From assembly GCF_901933205.1 (NCBI RefSeq), contig NC_044574.1, positions 6,842,733 to 6,906,732 on the forward strand: a DNA stretch of 64,000 bases. The letters are read 5' to 3'. The position numbers and the translations under genes are program-made. This document shows positions 36,601-48,400 of the stretch, piece by piece. The stretch's first letter is position 1. The number at the start of each line of letters is the position of its first letter. The stretch is from Camarhynchus parvulus (Eukaryota; Chordata; Aves; Passeriformes; Thraupidae). Under the pieces are notes generated by a model that was not told the origin of the DNA, made no database searches, and saw only the letters and a program-made list of their open reading frames with translations.

Positions 36601-37244
36601 AGCAGAAAGAATGTACAGAGCAAGCAGATACTTACTAATTACAGAAGAATGCCAGCAACACCACTATTTGTTTTAAGAGAAAGGAAGCCCTGAGTGTTAA
36701 TTCCTCATAAGAGAAACATCTGTCTCACTGGTATTCAGAAATTAAATTCATGTCCTTCCTTAAAACTTGCACTTATTTGGTAACGTGGCAACCTTAATGG
36801 AAAATAGGATTTATATGTCTGGCAATTCAACTACAAAGTTAATGATAGTAAATGGGGGATAGAAAGCAGGGTGGGAAGGCTGAAACTGAAGAAGCAGCAT
36901 CTGACAAGTTTTAAAAAGCATAGTATAAAAGGCAGCCTCCAAAACCATCTGCCAAAGTGTCAAGGTGATGGATTTTTAAACATAAATAGATTTTTTTTAC
37001 ACTATAGACTATAATCCATGTCAGAGCAACACAGGAGGCACAAAAAATAGAGACCACTGAACCTCATAGCACTTGCAGTCACCAACATTCCCATCTTGGC
37101 TCATTTACTTTTGTGCAAAAAGGCTGAAGGCACCACCAGGTGATCATCTGAGGGCGCCCATCTTGCAGAGGCCATGCTGGATGCAAACCATTTTCACTGG
37201 ATAATCTTGGGATGCTCTGATGGAAAAGGACATCCTGAAGTACA
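33642..37244. other. Unique AT-rich sequence, no gene recognised
   Basis: Contains the A-rich tract at 34688-34736. A weak CR1-like phrase (ACTTGGAAAAGACTTCCAGTC near 34847) is too short to call. No open frame shows a domain. Confidence 0.5.
34688..34736. repeat. A-rich low-complexity tract
   Basis: A run of 12 A, followed by CTAAAAAACTAAATAAA, CAAACAAACAAAA and similar. It could be the degraded tail of a plus-strand retroposon, but no body is recognisable upstream. Confidence 0.75.
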
Positions 37245-37453
37245 ACAGAATCATAGAATGGTTTGGTTTGGAAGGGACCTTAAAGATCTTCTTGGTCCAA
37301 CCTCCCTGCCATGGACAGGGACATCTTCCACTTGCTCAGAGCCCCATCCTGGACTGCCAGGGATGGGGCACCCACAGCTTCTCTGGCAACCTGTGCCAGG
37401 GCTTCACCACCCTCCATTATAGGAAAGTAATATCTAATCTAAACCTACCCTGA
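37245..37453 (-). mobile_element. CR1 LINE 3' end fragment
   Basis: Reverse-oriented CR1 with ACAGAATCATAGAATGGTTT, TTGGAAGGGACCTTAAAGATC, CCCTGCCATGGACAGGGACA, CAGGGATGGGGCACCCACA, CTTCACCACCCTCCATTATA and TAATATCTAATCTAAACCTA. It is the best preserved short CR1 tail in the window. Confidence 0.95.
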
Positions 37454-38383
37454 CAAAAAATAGCTCAGAGAGAAAGTTGCGTAGAGAACGTGACATCCAC
37501 AGCTCCATGAAGGAAATCACTCTCTGGATATGAATTTCTCCCACGACTACTTCAGGTCACATTTAGCACCCAAATCAGTTTTTCTGAGGTCTTCGTTAGA
37601 GATGGATGAAAGGCCAAAGCCTGCAAAGCAGGATATTGGTGTTCCCACCCACCTGATGACCTTGAACTTGTTCACTCTCTCAGTTTCAGAGAAATGAGTT
37701 TTTGTGTTGCAGTTCAGAAGGGTATTTAACTGCACCTCATTTCAGTAAGTGAACAAGGTAGGGGAACAAGGGTCTCAAGTTACAGGTAAAGGTACTTTTA
37801 CAGGTAAATTACAGCAACAGGTAATTGTCAAGTGTTTCAGAAAACAAAAAGAAAGCTTTCTATTTTGAAGTAATGCACTAAACTGACTTCAGCCTTTCAT
37901 CGTGTGGGGAAGAGCAGAACAATTTTTCATTCTTGTATCACTTCCTTTGTGAGGAAAACCACAACCTCCTCTTTGATATCTATTCAATGAAAGAATTCGC
38001 TAGAGGTACCAGAGGCAGAGCAAGAAATATCTATAAAAACATTTTTAGTAGTTGCACAGATCCAGCTTGATCTTGGAGTGTGAACACAAGTGGTGCTTCA
38101 GCAGTGATTTGTTGCATTTTTGGCTTCTGGCAAAATTCAGAGAGGAAAGGCAGAAAAATATATTCAAAATACTACAGTCAGTTCTGATAACCCAGGTTAC
38201 TCACACTTCCCTCCTTCACCAGTCTGAACCATGTGAGACTTTTGTCTCATGTGTGACACCAGCTGCATGCATCCACTGCATTGCTGCTGACTTGTCTTCC
38301 TTGGCCACGGAGTAGCAACACCTCAGGAAAGACAGCAAAGCGTAATTAAGAAGCAGAAGAGCAAGACTGCAAGCTCCCAATCC
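37454..38383. other. Unique sequence with ACAGGTAA cluster, no gene recognised
   Basis: Apart from the motif cluster at 37782-37824 no feature is recognised. Short open frames (up to 87 codons) lack domains. Confidence 0.5.
37782..37824 (+). promoter_or_regulatory. Three ACAGGTAA motifs in 43 bp
   Basis: ACAGGTAA occurs at 37782, 37800 and 37817. CAGGTA is an E2-box type target of ZEB/Snail zinc-finger factors. The same letters also look like abutting acceptor/donor splice signals. The spacing (18 and 17 bp) is fairly regular. Function is speculative. Confidence 0.25.
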
Positions 38384-38965
38384 CGCAGCCTGCCGTGGTG
38401 GCATTCCTAGGACTCCAGAGCCACTCCAAATCCTCCCCACATAAATCTCTGCGTGCTGTGACCAAAGCAGGGCCGCTGGTGCTGCGTTTATGCTCCAAAT
38501 TCACAGCTCCTTCTGCTTCCCCACGGCTGCCAAGAAGACAAGGCGTTCAGCAGCAGGGTTGGAGGCTGTGTCCTGGGCTGGGGTACGGGGAGCCAAACGG
38601 TGCCAGTGCCCCTCACAGCAGCTCTTCCAGCGAATGCCCGGCCCGCACTCAGCCAAGGAACTCAAGACACCTCCATAACCACAACAGGAGCTGGCGGTTC
38701 AAAGATCAGCCTTGACTGAAGCAAGACATGCCCTGCCCACCCCATTCCTGCGGCTCCCTCATTACTCTGTCATTTTACTTAACTGGGGCTACTTCTCCCA
38801 GCCAAAACAATTCCACGCTCAAAGAGGCTCATCTTGACTATCAGAGTGTTAACTTTTCCCTTTCTCGTAGATAAGCTGAAGCAGGAAAACAGACTGTGGC
38901 TGCTGCATCACCCCCTGTCCCCCCCACGCAATGGGAATGTCATTACAGCCCCGCCGTGCCCCCGA
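38384..38965. other. CpG-richer, GC-richer block
   Basis: Compared with the CpG-poor surroundings this block holds many CpGs (for example in CCCGCAGCCTGCCG, GCCGCTGGTGCTGCG, GCGAATGCCCGGCCCGCA and CCCCGCCGTGCCCCCGAGG). No repeat family is recognised. It is too weak for a classical CpG island but could be a regulatory element or an eroded island. The plus-strand 106-codon frame (38395-38715) shows no domain. Confidence 0.3.
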
Positions 38966-38979
38966 GGGCAGAATAAAAA

Positions 38980-39008
38980 ACCTCTTTCTACTCTGTCTTA
39001 CAGGTAGG
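38980..39008 (+). promoter_or_regulatory. Recursive-splice-like acceptor/donor junction
   Basis: CTCTTTCTACTCTGTCTTACAG is followed at once by GTAGGA, so a good 3' splice site abuts a 5' splice site (CAG ends at 39003, GT starts at 39004). This is the arrangement of recursive splice sites in long vertebrate introns. Its place beside the CpG-richer and motif-rich block adds some weight. Chance occurrence cannot be excluded. Confidence 0.25.
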
Positions 39009-39149
39009 ACATAATTATTCCGTGAAACATAATAGCTCAACACCTACACCTGAAACACAATCCACTCCCTTCTCTCTTTATTCTCACCGGAGCTACTACA
39101 GCTCCCTTGTTCCATTATGTAAGATATTACTTTCCCTGTCTGCGAGCAG

Positions 39150-39400
39150 GAGGGAAGACATCAGCTGTTATCTTTCAGCCGATAAAGATCTCCATTCACA
39201 CCTGATGGATTGCAATTTAAGGGGAAAAAAAACCCCTTCCTCCTCCCTCGGGCTCTGTGAATGGCAGCGCAATAACATTGTGTTAATAGCTCCCACTCTA
39301 GATAAGGCTGTTCCTTGTGACAGTAGGAAACGGGGTTTGAAAGTCACTGAGATGTTTTGATCACCTGTCAGGGAAACATTATATCTAAGTTTTGCTTCAG
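39150..39400. promoter_or_regulatory. GATA / E-box cluster, enhancer-like
   Basis: CAGCTG (39162-39167) lies next to TTATCT (39168-39173, AGATAA on the minus strand). Then come GATAAAGATC (39181), CACCTG (39199-39204), AGATAAGG (39300-39307) and CACCTG (39362-39367). Paired E-box and GATA sites are typical of blood and endothelial enhancers, among others. The sequence has no repeats and a conserved look, but conservation cannot be tested here. Confidence 0.3.
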
Positions 39401-40361
39401 TAGAAATATGCCATTAGCATCTGCAGCACATTCCTTGTCTGGCTGAAGAGCTGGCACCATGCACAAGCACAGGCTTTGGGCATAAATCCCCATTATAACA
39501 ATGAAGGGCTATGGACCTTGAAACCCCTTTATGTTTGACTGTGATTTCCAAAAGAGCATTTCCCACTTCTTCTGCACCTCAGACACCCTGTTGTGCCTCC
39601 TAATTTCCCCTCGTGTCATTAGAAGTTAAGAACATTTGTTTAAGAGGGTCTCTGCAGCTCTTTTTTGATGCATACTCCCAAATCTACCACCTCACTGGAA
39701 GGGGAAGAAAAATCAGATCATGTCTGGTAAAAGTTCCTTTGACAAAGCTCCATTTTAGGTCCATTGATATTTCAGATGTTATAACTTTTGGGAGTATACG
39801 AGTTAATATTGTGAGCTGTAACAACTTTCTTTTTTCTAATGTGTGGTCATAGGGCATTCAAGGCTCCATCCTCCTCATCCTTTAACTCTCTGTTCCTAGG
39901 CTCTGAGATGTTGTATGAACTATGATATTGACAGATATTCTGATGAAGGCTGCAGCTGCCAGGGCAGTGCTGCTCCACTCTCCATCGTTGAGATGAGCTC
40001 TAAAAGCAAGCTGTGATGATCTGCCCAAAGCCAGAAGGATGGAAGAACTGATTTTTCACCTGAGGGCTGACTTTTGCTTGCCTTGCCCACCAGGATATAG
40101 TTGTGGATATAACCTGTGCGCATGCATGTGCAAACCTGTGTGCTCACCCCTGCCCTGTGGGTGCTGTCACACACAGAATTGAACCATTGCACAATGAATT
40201 AGTCCTGATGGGGGACTGCAGCTGCCTCAGAAACCCCAGCCAGTTCTGCTCAGGGCTCCACTACCCACGAGAGGGAGCTGACAATCCTCTGGCTGAGTCT
40301 GACAGACACAAGGCTGCTAACAACCCATTGGGTCTGACTTTCTTTTTTTCTCCCATTTTAG
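39401..40361. other. No gene or repeat recognised
   Basis: Unique sequence. An 18-bp alternating purine-pyrimidine stretch (TGTGCGCATGCATGTGCA, 40115-40132) could adopt Z-DNA. Ends in the pyrimidine tract of the next candidate exon. Confidence 0.5.
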
Positions 40362-40417
40362 AAATATCCAAAACACATTCTTCATAAAACTGGGAAAGAA
40401 CAGATGATGAGAGGCAG
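40362..40417 (+). other. Candidate 56-bp exon with strong splice sites
   Basis: A long acceptor tract (CTTTCTTTTTTTCTCCCATTTTAG) precedes it and GAGGCAG/GTGAAA follows. Only one of three frames is open, KYPKHILHKTGKEQMMRG. Read with the 51-bp candidate at 31895-31945 the phase is compatible and the strand is the same. No family is recognised. It could be part of an unannotated transcript or a chance pseudo-exon. Confidence 0.25.
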
Positions 40418-43400
40418 GTGAAAACAAATAAATCTTAAAAAATGAAACCCTTATGCCTGAATTGTTCCATATGGACTGGAGATTGACAGTAAGCTGTCTG
40501 GAAAAAAACAACGTTTTTAAGAAAATGATTGTGGCTTTTTGCTGCATTGTTTGAGTTCCTAAAGGGCTCCAGCTTTGTGAGGTGACTCCAGAGTAAAGTC
40601 TGGCATTAAGTTCAACCCGGAGTCTGTGCTGAGGGTGTCTGACAACAGTTCTATCATCATGTGGTACTTTGTGCTTGAAGCAGACCCCAAGGCAGGTGCA
40701 GAACAATTTCTAGCTGGTGACACAGGAACTGTGCTGCAGCTCGTGGTGCTGATGGGAATCCCAGCAGAGACAGCCCTGGGCTGCTGCTCACCAAGAGGAA
40801 TGTGAAGCTGGTAAAGCTGGCTCACAGCAGGGCCCTGCAGAGCACGTGGAGATCCTCCCTGCCACCCTGCCAAACAAGATGTTCTCTTGCTGCCTTTTCC
40901 CACCAGGTTCCCAGACAATGATGTCCATCACACCAGTTTCTAGCCCAGGGGACAGTACTGCACCATGCTCCCATCCAGGTTAAGCAGGTGATGAAGGACC
41001 AAGCAAATCCTGCCTGAGGAGCAGCTTGTGGTGACCTTTCTCCCTGGGGAAAGGCAGCTGTAAGCAGAGGGTCAGGATATTGTCTAAAGGTAGGAATCAG
41101 GAGTGAAAAAATTCTTTGGAAATACTGAAAGTGGCTCGAGGGACAGCAGCACAGCAGGAGTGGTGTGGAAACACCCCATGGATGGAAGATTTCTGTCACT
41201 GGAGCCCAAATCTGGCCCTTCTTTTAGTTAAAGAAATTCTTTGGCAGGGCTGATTGTCCCCTTCCCATTCCATAGCAGTTTGGCCACTGGGACCTGGAAG
41301 GGCTTGTGCTGCATTCCTTTCTCAAGCACAATTCCCAGAGACACCGGGGCTCAGAGACGTAAGCAGAAACAGCCTTCAAATGAAAAATATACTAAATTTT
41401 AAGATGAGAAGAGCATCCAGCACTATTTTTTTACACTAAGATGCACTCTAGTTCTCCACATAGCTATCAGCCAGAATAAAATGAGAATACCCCAAAATAA
41501 AATAAAAAAAGTCCCCAACCCCTGAGTTTATAAGACTTGACAAGTGATAAAACACAATGAAGTGTGTTTCCACTGCATATGCTCCCTTGACCTGTCATGA
41601 ATCATTGCAACAGGAAAGGTATTGTAGCTGTGTGAGCAGCAGAGCAGGCTGCCATTTAAATTCCCCTGCAGATTAATAACTCTGTGATTTAGTGCTCCCC
41701 CAGCAGCAGCCCACTGTAAATAACACCTAAAATGCTCAGGAACTCCCATGATGTCGCTCTTAGGCCTTCTATCAGAGCTGACTGGGGAAGGAGAGGCTCC
41801 TTATTGATTCCAACAGGCTTTGGTTCAGGCCATTGAAGCAGATGTTCAGCACAGTAAATCTAATGATATTAGAGGGAGGGGTTGGGGGTAAATGTGCTGT
41901 AGAAACCCTGAATATCAGAGCCTTCTCACAGCCTGCACTTTGCAAAGAACAGGAGACTACTCAGGAACTACTGCAAGATGTGTTTTACTTTCAAAGCCAC
42001 AACTGAGCCTAATTTAAATGGTGTTTTCTGACACATTTTTTTACAATTGCTATGACTGTATTACAGTTCAGGCAAGGCAGCCCTCTGGGAATTCAGTGAG
42101 AGCAGTGTGCAGAAATCAGTTCTCCTGTTCACAATCCATCAGCTGGGCATTTTCAGCTCAGGGACACTCATCCCATCCTCTCCTTCCTCACTTATTTCAG
42201 AAACTGAATGAATAGTTGCTGCCCAGAGAAGAGCCCACAGGCTACAAAGATGAAAATGGTCCCCAGGAGGGTCCTCATGGTCAAACCCAGTCTACTGCAG
42301 ACTGAATTATGAAAAGCAATCTGAAAACTCTCTTTATCCCTGAGGCAACAAGACTTTGTTTCATGGAAAGGAATTCAATTTTCACTGTGAAACCTAGTTA
42401 TAGATGGGAGCAAATTCACACAAATGTGTTTAGTCAGAGAAATCCTTGCTCCCAGTGTATTTTCCACATTCAGCCAGGCATAGCAATGGGAAAGCAGAGC
42501 CAAGGCACTCTGAAATGTCTCGCAGACAGTTACAACACTGTTGAGGAGTTTATACAAAATAAATTCTGGTAAAGTTAAGGAATTCTGTATTTAACAAGGT
42601 TCCTTTGCCTGTTTCCCCATTACTTAAAGATTTCTGGGCATTTCTACCAAATTTTAATTTAAAATACCTATATCAATTAGTTTAACTAAATAATTCTCCA
42701 GGTTTTTCCTGTGTGTTCATTTTGTGCTTGCTCTTCAAGTTGTCTACTGAGACCTCTCACAGGATTTCAGGTGTATTCCCTTTGTTTTAACCAGTACTCC
42801 AAGTCCTCACTCAAAATAATAACTATCATGCCAAAAATTTGACTGAGCAACATTTAACCTCAGTCCATCAGGGAAACAAGAACCAACAGTCATTAAAAAG
42901 TGTTCCCAAATTTCCTGCTCTCACTTGTCCCCCAAACCCCACCATGCTCATCCTTTGCTGTCAGGAATGTCAGGAATACCAAACTGTGTGCACATCCTCA
43001 TTTCTCCACACCACCTGCCTCCAGGGCTGAAGCACAAGTGCTTCCATAACAGATTTTGTAGGAGCTTTTGCTATCAGGCTGCTTCCTTTGAGGGTCAACA
43101 AAAAGATTAAAACACTTGAATTTAAAGTGTACTGACCCATTGGTCAACCTGAAATTTTAGTAGGAACTGTGCAGCTCTCATTCTGATGAGTTCTGATGAG
43201 CTCCTAGATGGTTTTCTCCAACCCAAACAAGGCAGTGTCCACATGGAGCTTGATGAATGTTTCAGCTGGAGGGGAGCTATCTCCACTGAGCTGAGAGCAG
43301 TGGGTTCATCTTCATACAGTAAATTTGAAAATAACCAACATCAAAACTGGAAAATTGCTGCCTCTCTATTTACCAGCATAGTTTGTCACCACTTGCATAA

Positions 43401-43928
43401 CAAGTTTTCAGGATGAATCATGGATAAATGATATGGTCTCTCTGAAATTTCACTTTTCCTCTAAAGAATACAGTTAAATTTTATTGTTATTTTTGAGAAA
43501 AGACCAACAGGCAGCCTAGATCCACAAAATATTCAGTGAAGCACAAGGACACTGACACCCAAGATTTTACCAGTTATGATAAGATTTCAAGGAATAAACA
43601 GTTGTGACTTATAATCAACGCTGCAAAAGTCAGAGTATCTTCTCTTGGTTATGTCAGCAAGTGAAGCCCAAATCCCACAGCCTTCTGGAGTCAGTGGAAA
43701 AGTTTGTATCTTCAAAAGTAAAAGGATGTGAGTATTTCAAAACCATCAAGAAGACCCAGTGCCCCTTTAGGTGCTCTTCTCTGGCACCAGCTGTTTAAGA
43801 AATAATAACAATGCAGTAAAGTTGATGTGAAGTAGAACGGCATGAACTGACTTTCACAGCTTCCAGCCATGGACCAATGCATGGAGATAACAACACTCAC
43901 CTCCAGTAATACCAGTTTGATACCAAGA
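40418..43928. other. Unique sequence, no gene recognised
   Basis: Overlapping minus frames at 40317-40706, 40559-40918 and 40822-41199 (119-129 codons) lie in GC-richer sequence and show no domain. A strong minus donor-like motif GGAG/GTGAGT lies near 43892-43902 without a clear partner. Confidence 0.5.
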
Positions 43929-44003
43929 TCACAGAATCACAGAATATCTGAATTGGACGGGACTCACAAGGAAATTCAAGTTCAACCCCCTGCAGGTTCC
44001 CCC
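43929..44003 (-). mobile_element. CR1 LINE 3' tail fragment
   Basis: CACAGAATCACAGAATATCT, then GAATTGGACGGGACTCACAAGG and TTCAAGTTCAACCCCCTGCA match the reverse-oriented 3' end of a bird CR1 subfamily (tail, then 'gagttggaagggacccacaaggatcatcgagtccaactcctg'). Similarity stops at about 44003, before a C/G-rich palindrome. Confidence 0.8.
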
Positions 44004-44411
44004 CCTTCCCCCGGGGGGAAATCTAAACTCATAGTCTTTGGCAAGAAACCTCACCACTGTGGTTTCAAGGGACATTCTGTGTTTTGAAGAGAAGGGGGCT
44101 GGCCCCTCTCCCTTTCTGTAAGTGCTGGCCATGTTAGATGAGTATTTTGGTTTGGAACAGTATTTTGTGTATGAGTATTTTGTGCGCTGCGGAAGCGATC
44201 CCCCATGGCTCCCTTCACCACAGAGTTCACAGAGATTGCTCAGTTCACACAGCAGTCTTGGGCTCCTTTTGTGGGAGACAAAATCCAACCCTCTGGTACA
44301 GCACACCCCAGATGTTCTCCTACAGGGATGTGAGGCTCCCAAACTGCACCCTCTGGACACTACTTCAACCCATGTTCCTGATGGCACCTTCTGTAGGAAA
44401 CCACACCACAT
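44004..44411 (-). other. Unrecognised open frame next to a CR1 tail
   Basis: The minus strand is open for 160 codons from 44411 down into the CR1 tail. The centre reads MSLETTVVRFLAKDYEFRF, followed by a P/G-rich stretch from the C/G palindrome at about 44007-44021. The frame ends inside the CR1, so at least its C-terminal part is repeat-derived. I recognise no domain. The plus strand is also open here for 95-117 codons, which argues for composition rather than coding. Confidence 0.2.
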
Positions 44412-44701
44412 ATCAATGGAAATAACCCCCCTGAACCACGTCAGGACCTCAGCAGCAACCCCTTGGAGGTACTAATCCAACCCATTTCTGCTAAGTTATT
44501 GTAGGAACAATCTTGTAGAAGCTTAATTAAGGGGTTTGTCCCTTTGCATTAGTCACAGATTACTGTGGGCAGGGCTGAAGGTCTAGCTCTGTCCTTACCA
44601 CTTTCTTCTGGCAGAAGTTTTACTTCATTTTGTTTCTGGCTCCTGTGATCCAGCTCTTACCTCCCTGCAGGTCCCTGTGCCTCAGTTAGGCCGGGACTTA
44701 C

Positions 44702-44954
44702 CTGGAGCAGCAAAAGCACCTAATGGTCACTGTAAATCCATGTGTTACTGCATTGCTGTTCACAGCTGAGCACAGCACAGCGTGGCCAGACACAGGAATT
44801 GAATGATCCAGGGGACAGACACAGGCCATGAGCTGGTTACACCCTGTGACACAAATGGCTTCACTCTCAGCATCACCATTAGAAAATCTGGCTGGTGGGA
44901 GCACCCTGGATCTGGGACAGTGCAATAAGAAAGGAACTGCAAAAGCAAATTTTC
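44702..44954 (-). other. Candidate minus-strand exon (253 bp) with an ideal donor
   Basis: On the minus strand, CTCCTCCTCCTCAG precedes a 253-nt segment that ends CTCCAG/GTAAGT, a perfect consensus 5' splice site. One frame is open throughout and meets a stop only in the intron (AGG TAA). The predicted peptide is Cys-rich (for example AICVTGCNQLMACVCPLD). No family is recognised. A purine-rich GGAGGAGGAGG on the plus strand supplies the acceptor tract. Confidence 0.2.
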
Positions 44955-45415
44955 CTGAGGAGGAGGAGGATTAGTGTAGGACTTTGGTGATGATGTTTGA
45001 ATTATCTTTAACAAATAACCCTCAAAGGGAATAGTTTCTGGCTCTCTCCTGAACACTCAGTTGGCTTTGAACTACAAGGGATTCCACAAAATCCCAGTCT
45101 ATTTACACTCCTTTCTGGGAGTGTAGGATCTTTTTGTCTTTTTTTCATGCTGGCCGTACAGCTCACGCATTGCTTTTGAAACTTCATAATGTGTTATGTA
45201 ACATTTTTTTCTTTATGTCCTGGCCTAGCCTGCTTTTAAAACCAGTTGTGTCTTTTCAGCTGAGGTGAGGCTTTGCAGCTAGCCTGCATTATGTAAACAT
45301 GCATTGTAACATCCTCAAACCTGCAGTTAGTCAACAAAAGATCAAACAGACCATGGTGCTTTCATGGCAGCCATCAAAGTCACTCAAAGTTTCTCAGTGA
45401 AAGCTGCCAGCTTGC

Positions 45416-45430
45416 TTTTTTTTTTTTTTT
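45416..45430. repeat. T15 homopolymer
   Basis: An uninterrupted run of 15 T. Simple low-complexity sequence. Confidence 0.9.
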
Positions 45431-48400
45431 GTCCAACAACAAAGATAAAGCTATTTTTCTTCCTTTCAAAGTTACAAATAAATAAGGAAAAGGACAGTAG
45501 TTTAAAATGATATCTTAATCAAACCTGTTCATCTCAGAGTTTATATTTCAAGCCTTTACCCGCATTCCAGAGTGAAGTCAAATGTCAAACTTTCCCCCTT
45601 TATCTTCTCTCTCTGACTCAGGAGAAGATCTGTATCTTTAGAGAATGAAACAACCATTTTCCTTAAAATGTTTCAATAGGCCTTGGATTTGTAAAACAAG
45701 CCACTTCTCTGGCAGGTGCTTTGATTTCAGAGAATTAAAGTAATTGCCACAAAAGGGCTGACAAACCCCACAGCTGCTGGAGTAAAAGGAGAAGGAGCTG
45801 CCTGGGTGTACACAGCATGTCTGGGCAGGAGAAAAGGTGGACAGTGAGGGGGGCCTGGTGTTGACTTCTTTAATTTACTGTCTATTTTTCTATTCAATCT
45901 ATTTTGATCCTAAGAGGATATCAAAGTATTGTTTCCTTTCTCCTTTTTCCTAAATCAGCTTTGTCAACTGAACTTGTTGTGAGTGTTCAGAAAAGGAACA
46001 CAAAGCATAGTCAGAGCTGTAGTAAACAAGATGTGCAGAAATATGGTTTATTGAGTTTACATGTGAGAGGACTGAAATGAACTTACAAAGCAGCTGCAGA
46101 TGAGAGAAAGACAAACAGCTCCTCATGTGCACTGATGATGGGACAAAGAGTAATTGGTTTCAACCCCACTGAGAGAACTTCAGGTTGGCTATCCTGGGAG
46201 ACTTCTGATGTGATTAATTTTGTGCTAGGAAATCTTGTTCAAGAATCTGTGAAACCTCCACCACAGGAGGGTCTCATAAACAGCTGAGGCAGGAATGATT
46301 TAGGTGTTCATGAGAACAACTGATCCTGCCTTAGAGGAATCGAAGAGTTGTAGGTTAAAACACTTCTGTGAAATATCTTCCAAGATTGTCTCCAAATACC
46401 TCATTTTATTTTCTCAAATACCTTGGATTAGGCTCAGAATTGATTCAAAGTTTGGGGTTGTTCATGCCTTAGCCAAGACTTTGGGTTCCACTGCTCTCTC
46501 CATTTCACATCTAAATTTCCAGCTGATGCAGAGTGGGGTGAAAACCAGAATCCAAGCAAAGTAGCAGCACTGGGACCATGACCCTCACAGGCAGGCAGCC
46601 CCCTGCTGTTAATATCAGAGCCTTGCAGAGCTTTCTCACCTGCTGCCAGCTAATCCCCACAGTGCTTAATCTGAATCCTGAGCCCCTCTCTTTCCTGCTC
46701 AGGTGGCAGCTCCTCAGGGAAAGAACTGAGTGAACAACAGTGAACCTCTTTTGGATGCCAGGCTCAGGAATGGTCATGGACAGAAGCTGATAAACTGCAG
46801 ACAAGGCCAAAGCTTGAGGCTGCCCAGGTGCTGCCAGACCTGTTCCTCTGCCCTTCCGCTCACCCAAGTACCCAAGCCCAGAGCAGGAAGGACGAGCTGC
46901 CTCCCACCTTCTTGCATCCCCTTGCAGGTAAAAAAATGCTTTTTTTTTTCTTAAAAGTGGGTCATTATTCACATGCAGGCAGATAGTGCATCTTTTTGGG
47001 AATTAGATAGGAAGATTTTTTCCCCCTGGAGGTCCAGTCCCTGCAATTGTGAGTACAGCTAACAAAAGAGAATGGCAGGCACAGAGAATAAGTTTCCACT
47101 ATTTAAGTAGCAGCCAGAAAGAGGTTGAGAAAACATTTTGATGTCTATAAAATCATCTGGGGGAAAAAAAAAGCATTTCAAAGGCCCTTTCCTTCTCTTC
47201 CTGTTTTACACGTTAGAATATACTCTTAACCAGTTTTTCTTCTGAGTTCATATTTAAGTTACTTGCTGCTCTACAGAAAGCCTCATTAGTGCTAAACCTG
47301 AGCCAGCCTTCTTTCTGGATGTGAAGGTGCCAGGAAACCACAGAAGAAAGCCAAGTGCCAGCCTCCTGAAGAAGGAGAAAGAAATAATAATTTTCTTTGT
47401 GTGTAATTGTGGCTTCTGGGTGCAAATTTCAAATTCTCCCATAAATTCTATTGTAGATGGTTTTTGGTTCCTACATTTCAGGTTCAAAATCATGTCACGG
47501 GCTCCCGCTCTCTCCTCTTCTTTCCTGACAGTGTTCCTCACAGTGGGAATGTGCAGAACCCTCATCTGCAGATGCATTTTTTTTCCAACCATCCTGCAGA
47601 AAATATTCTTGAATAAGAATTAAATCTATTAAGTACTCAATGTAAACATTTAGGAAGACCAGACACAGGCCATACAGGGGTACTAGCCAGTCTGAAGCTG
47701 ACAGCACAGTCCAAAGCACACTCTTGGCTCCATGTCCTTGCTTGGGTGGAAGGTTGGCTCTGAGCCTGCCTGGATTGCAAGGGCTGTCCCTTCAAAGGAC
47801 ACTCCAAAGAACTGTTTACAGATGTAGTTTTCTCTAATCTCCAGGATCTTAACTCTTTTTAACACAGAAACTACTCAATTACCAAATGGCTTTTTTAATT
47901 CTTTCCTTGTCTTTGCTGTGTGTATTTGTTCTGCTACCATTCCCTTCCTAATTCATTATAATTCTCTCCTTCCACTCCTTTCTTCATGGTCCAGATTGCT
48001 GCTCTCTTTGCCTTTTTATGTCCCTTTTCCCTGTTTCTCCTGTGTCTAAAACATGCTTCCAGTCCCCCTGTTTTCATCCCTGCCTCCTTCGAGTCCCCTT
48101 TAACAAGTCCCCTTTCAAAATGCCCACAAAGAGAAATAATGGGCGAAAAGAACTCCATGAAGCCATTCACCTCTTTGATGCTGTCATGCACCCTCTCCCC
48201 TCTGTGCTCAGCCCCCTGCAGTGGGGCTGCCTTTCCCCTCTCTCAGTCATGCCCAACACCAAGAAACTTCCTAAATAATTAGGGGATGAAATTTGGCTTG
48301 GAGAGTGAGTCATTGACCTTGCTCCCTTTTCAGCTCTGCCATTAAGCTGCCAAATGACCCTAAATAACTTTTTTAACCTTGTCTGTCCCAACCTGTCTCT

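Noticed and set aside
46511..46972. 153-codon minus-strand frame
   Set aside because: No recognisable domain and no clear exon boundaries; the sequence is GC-richer, which lengthens chance frames.
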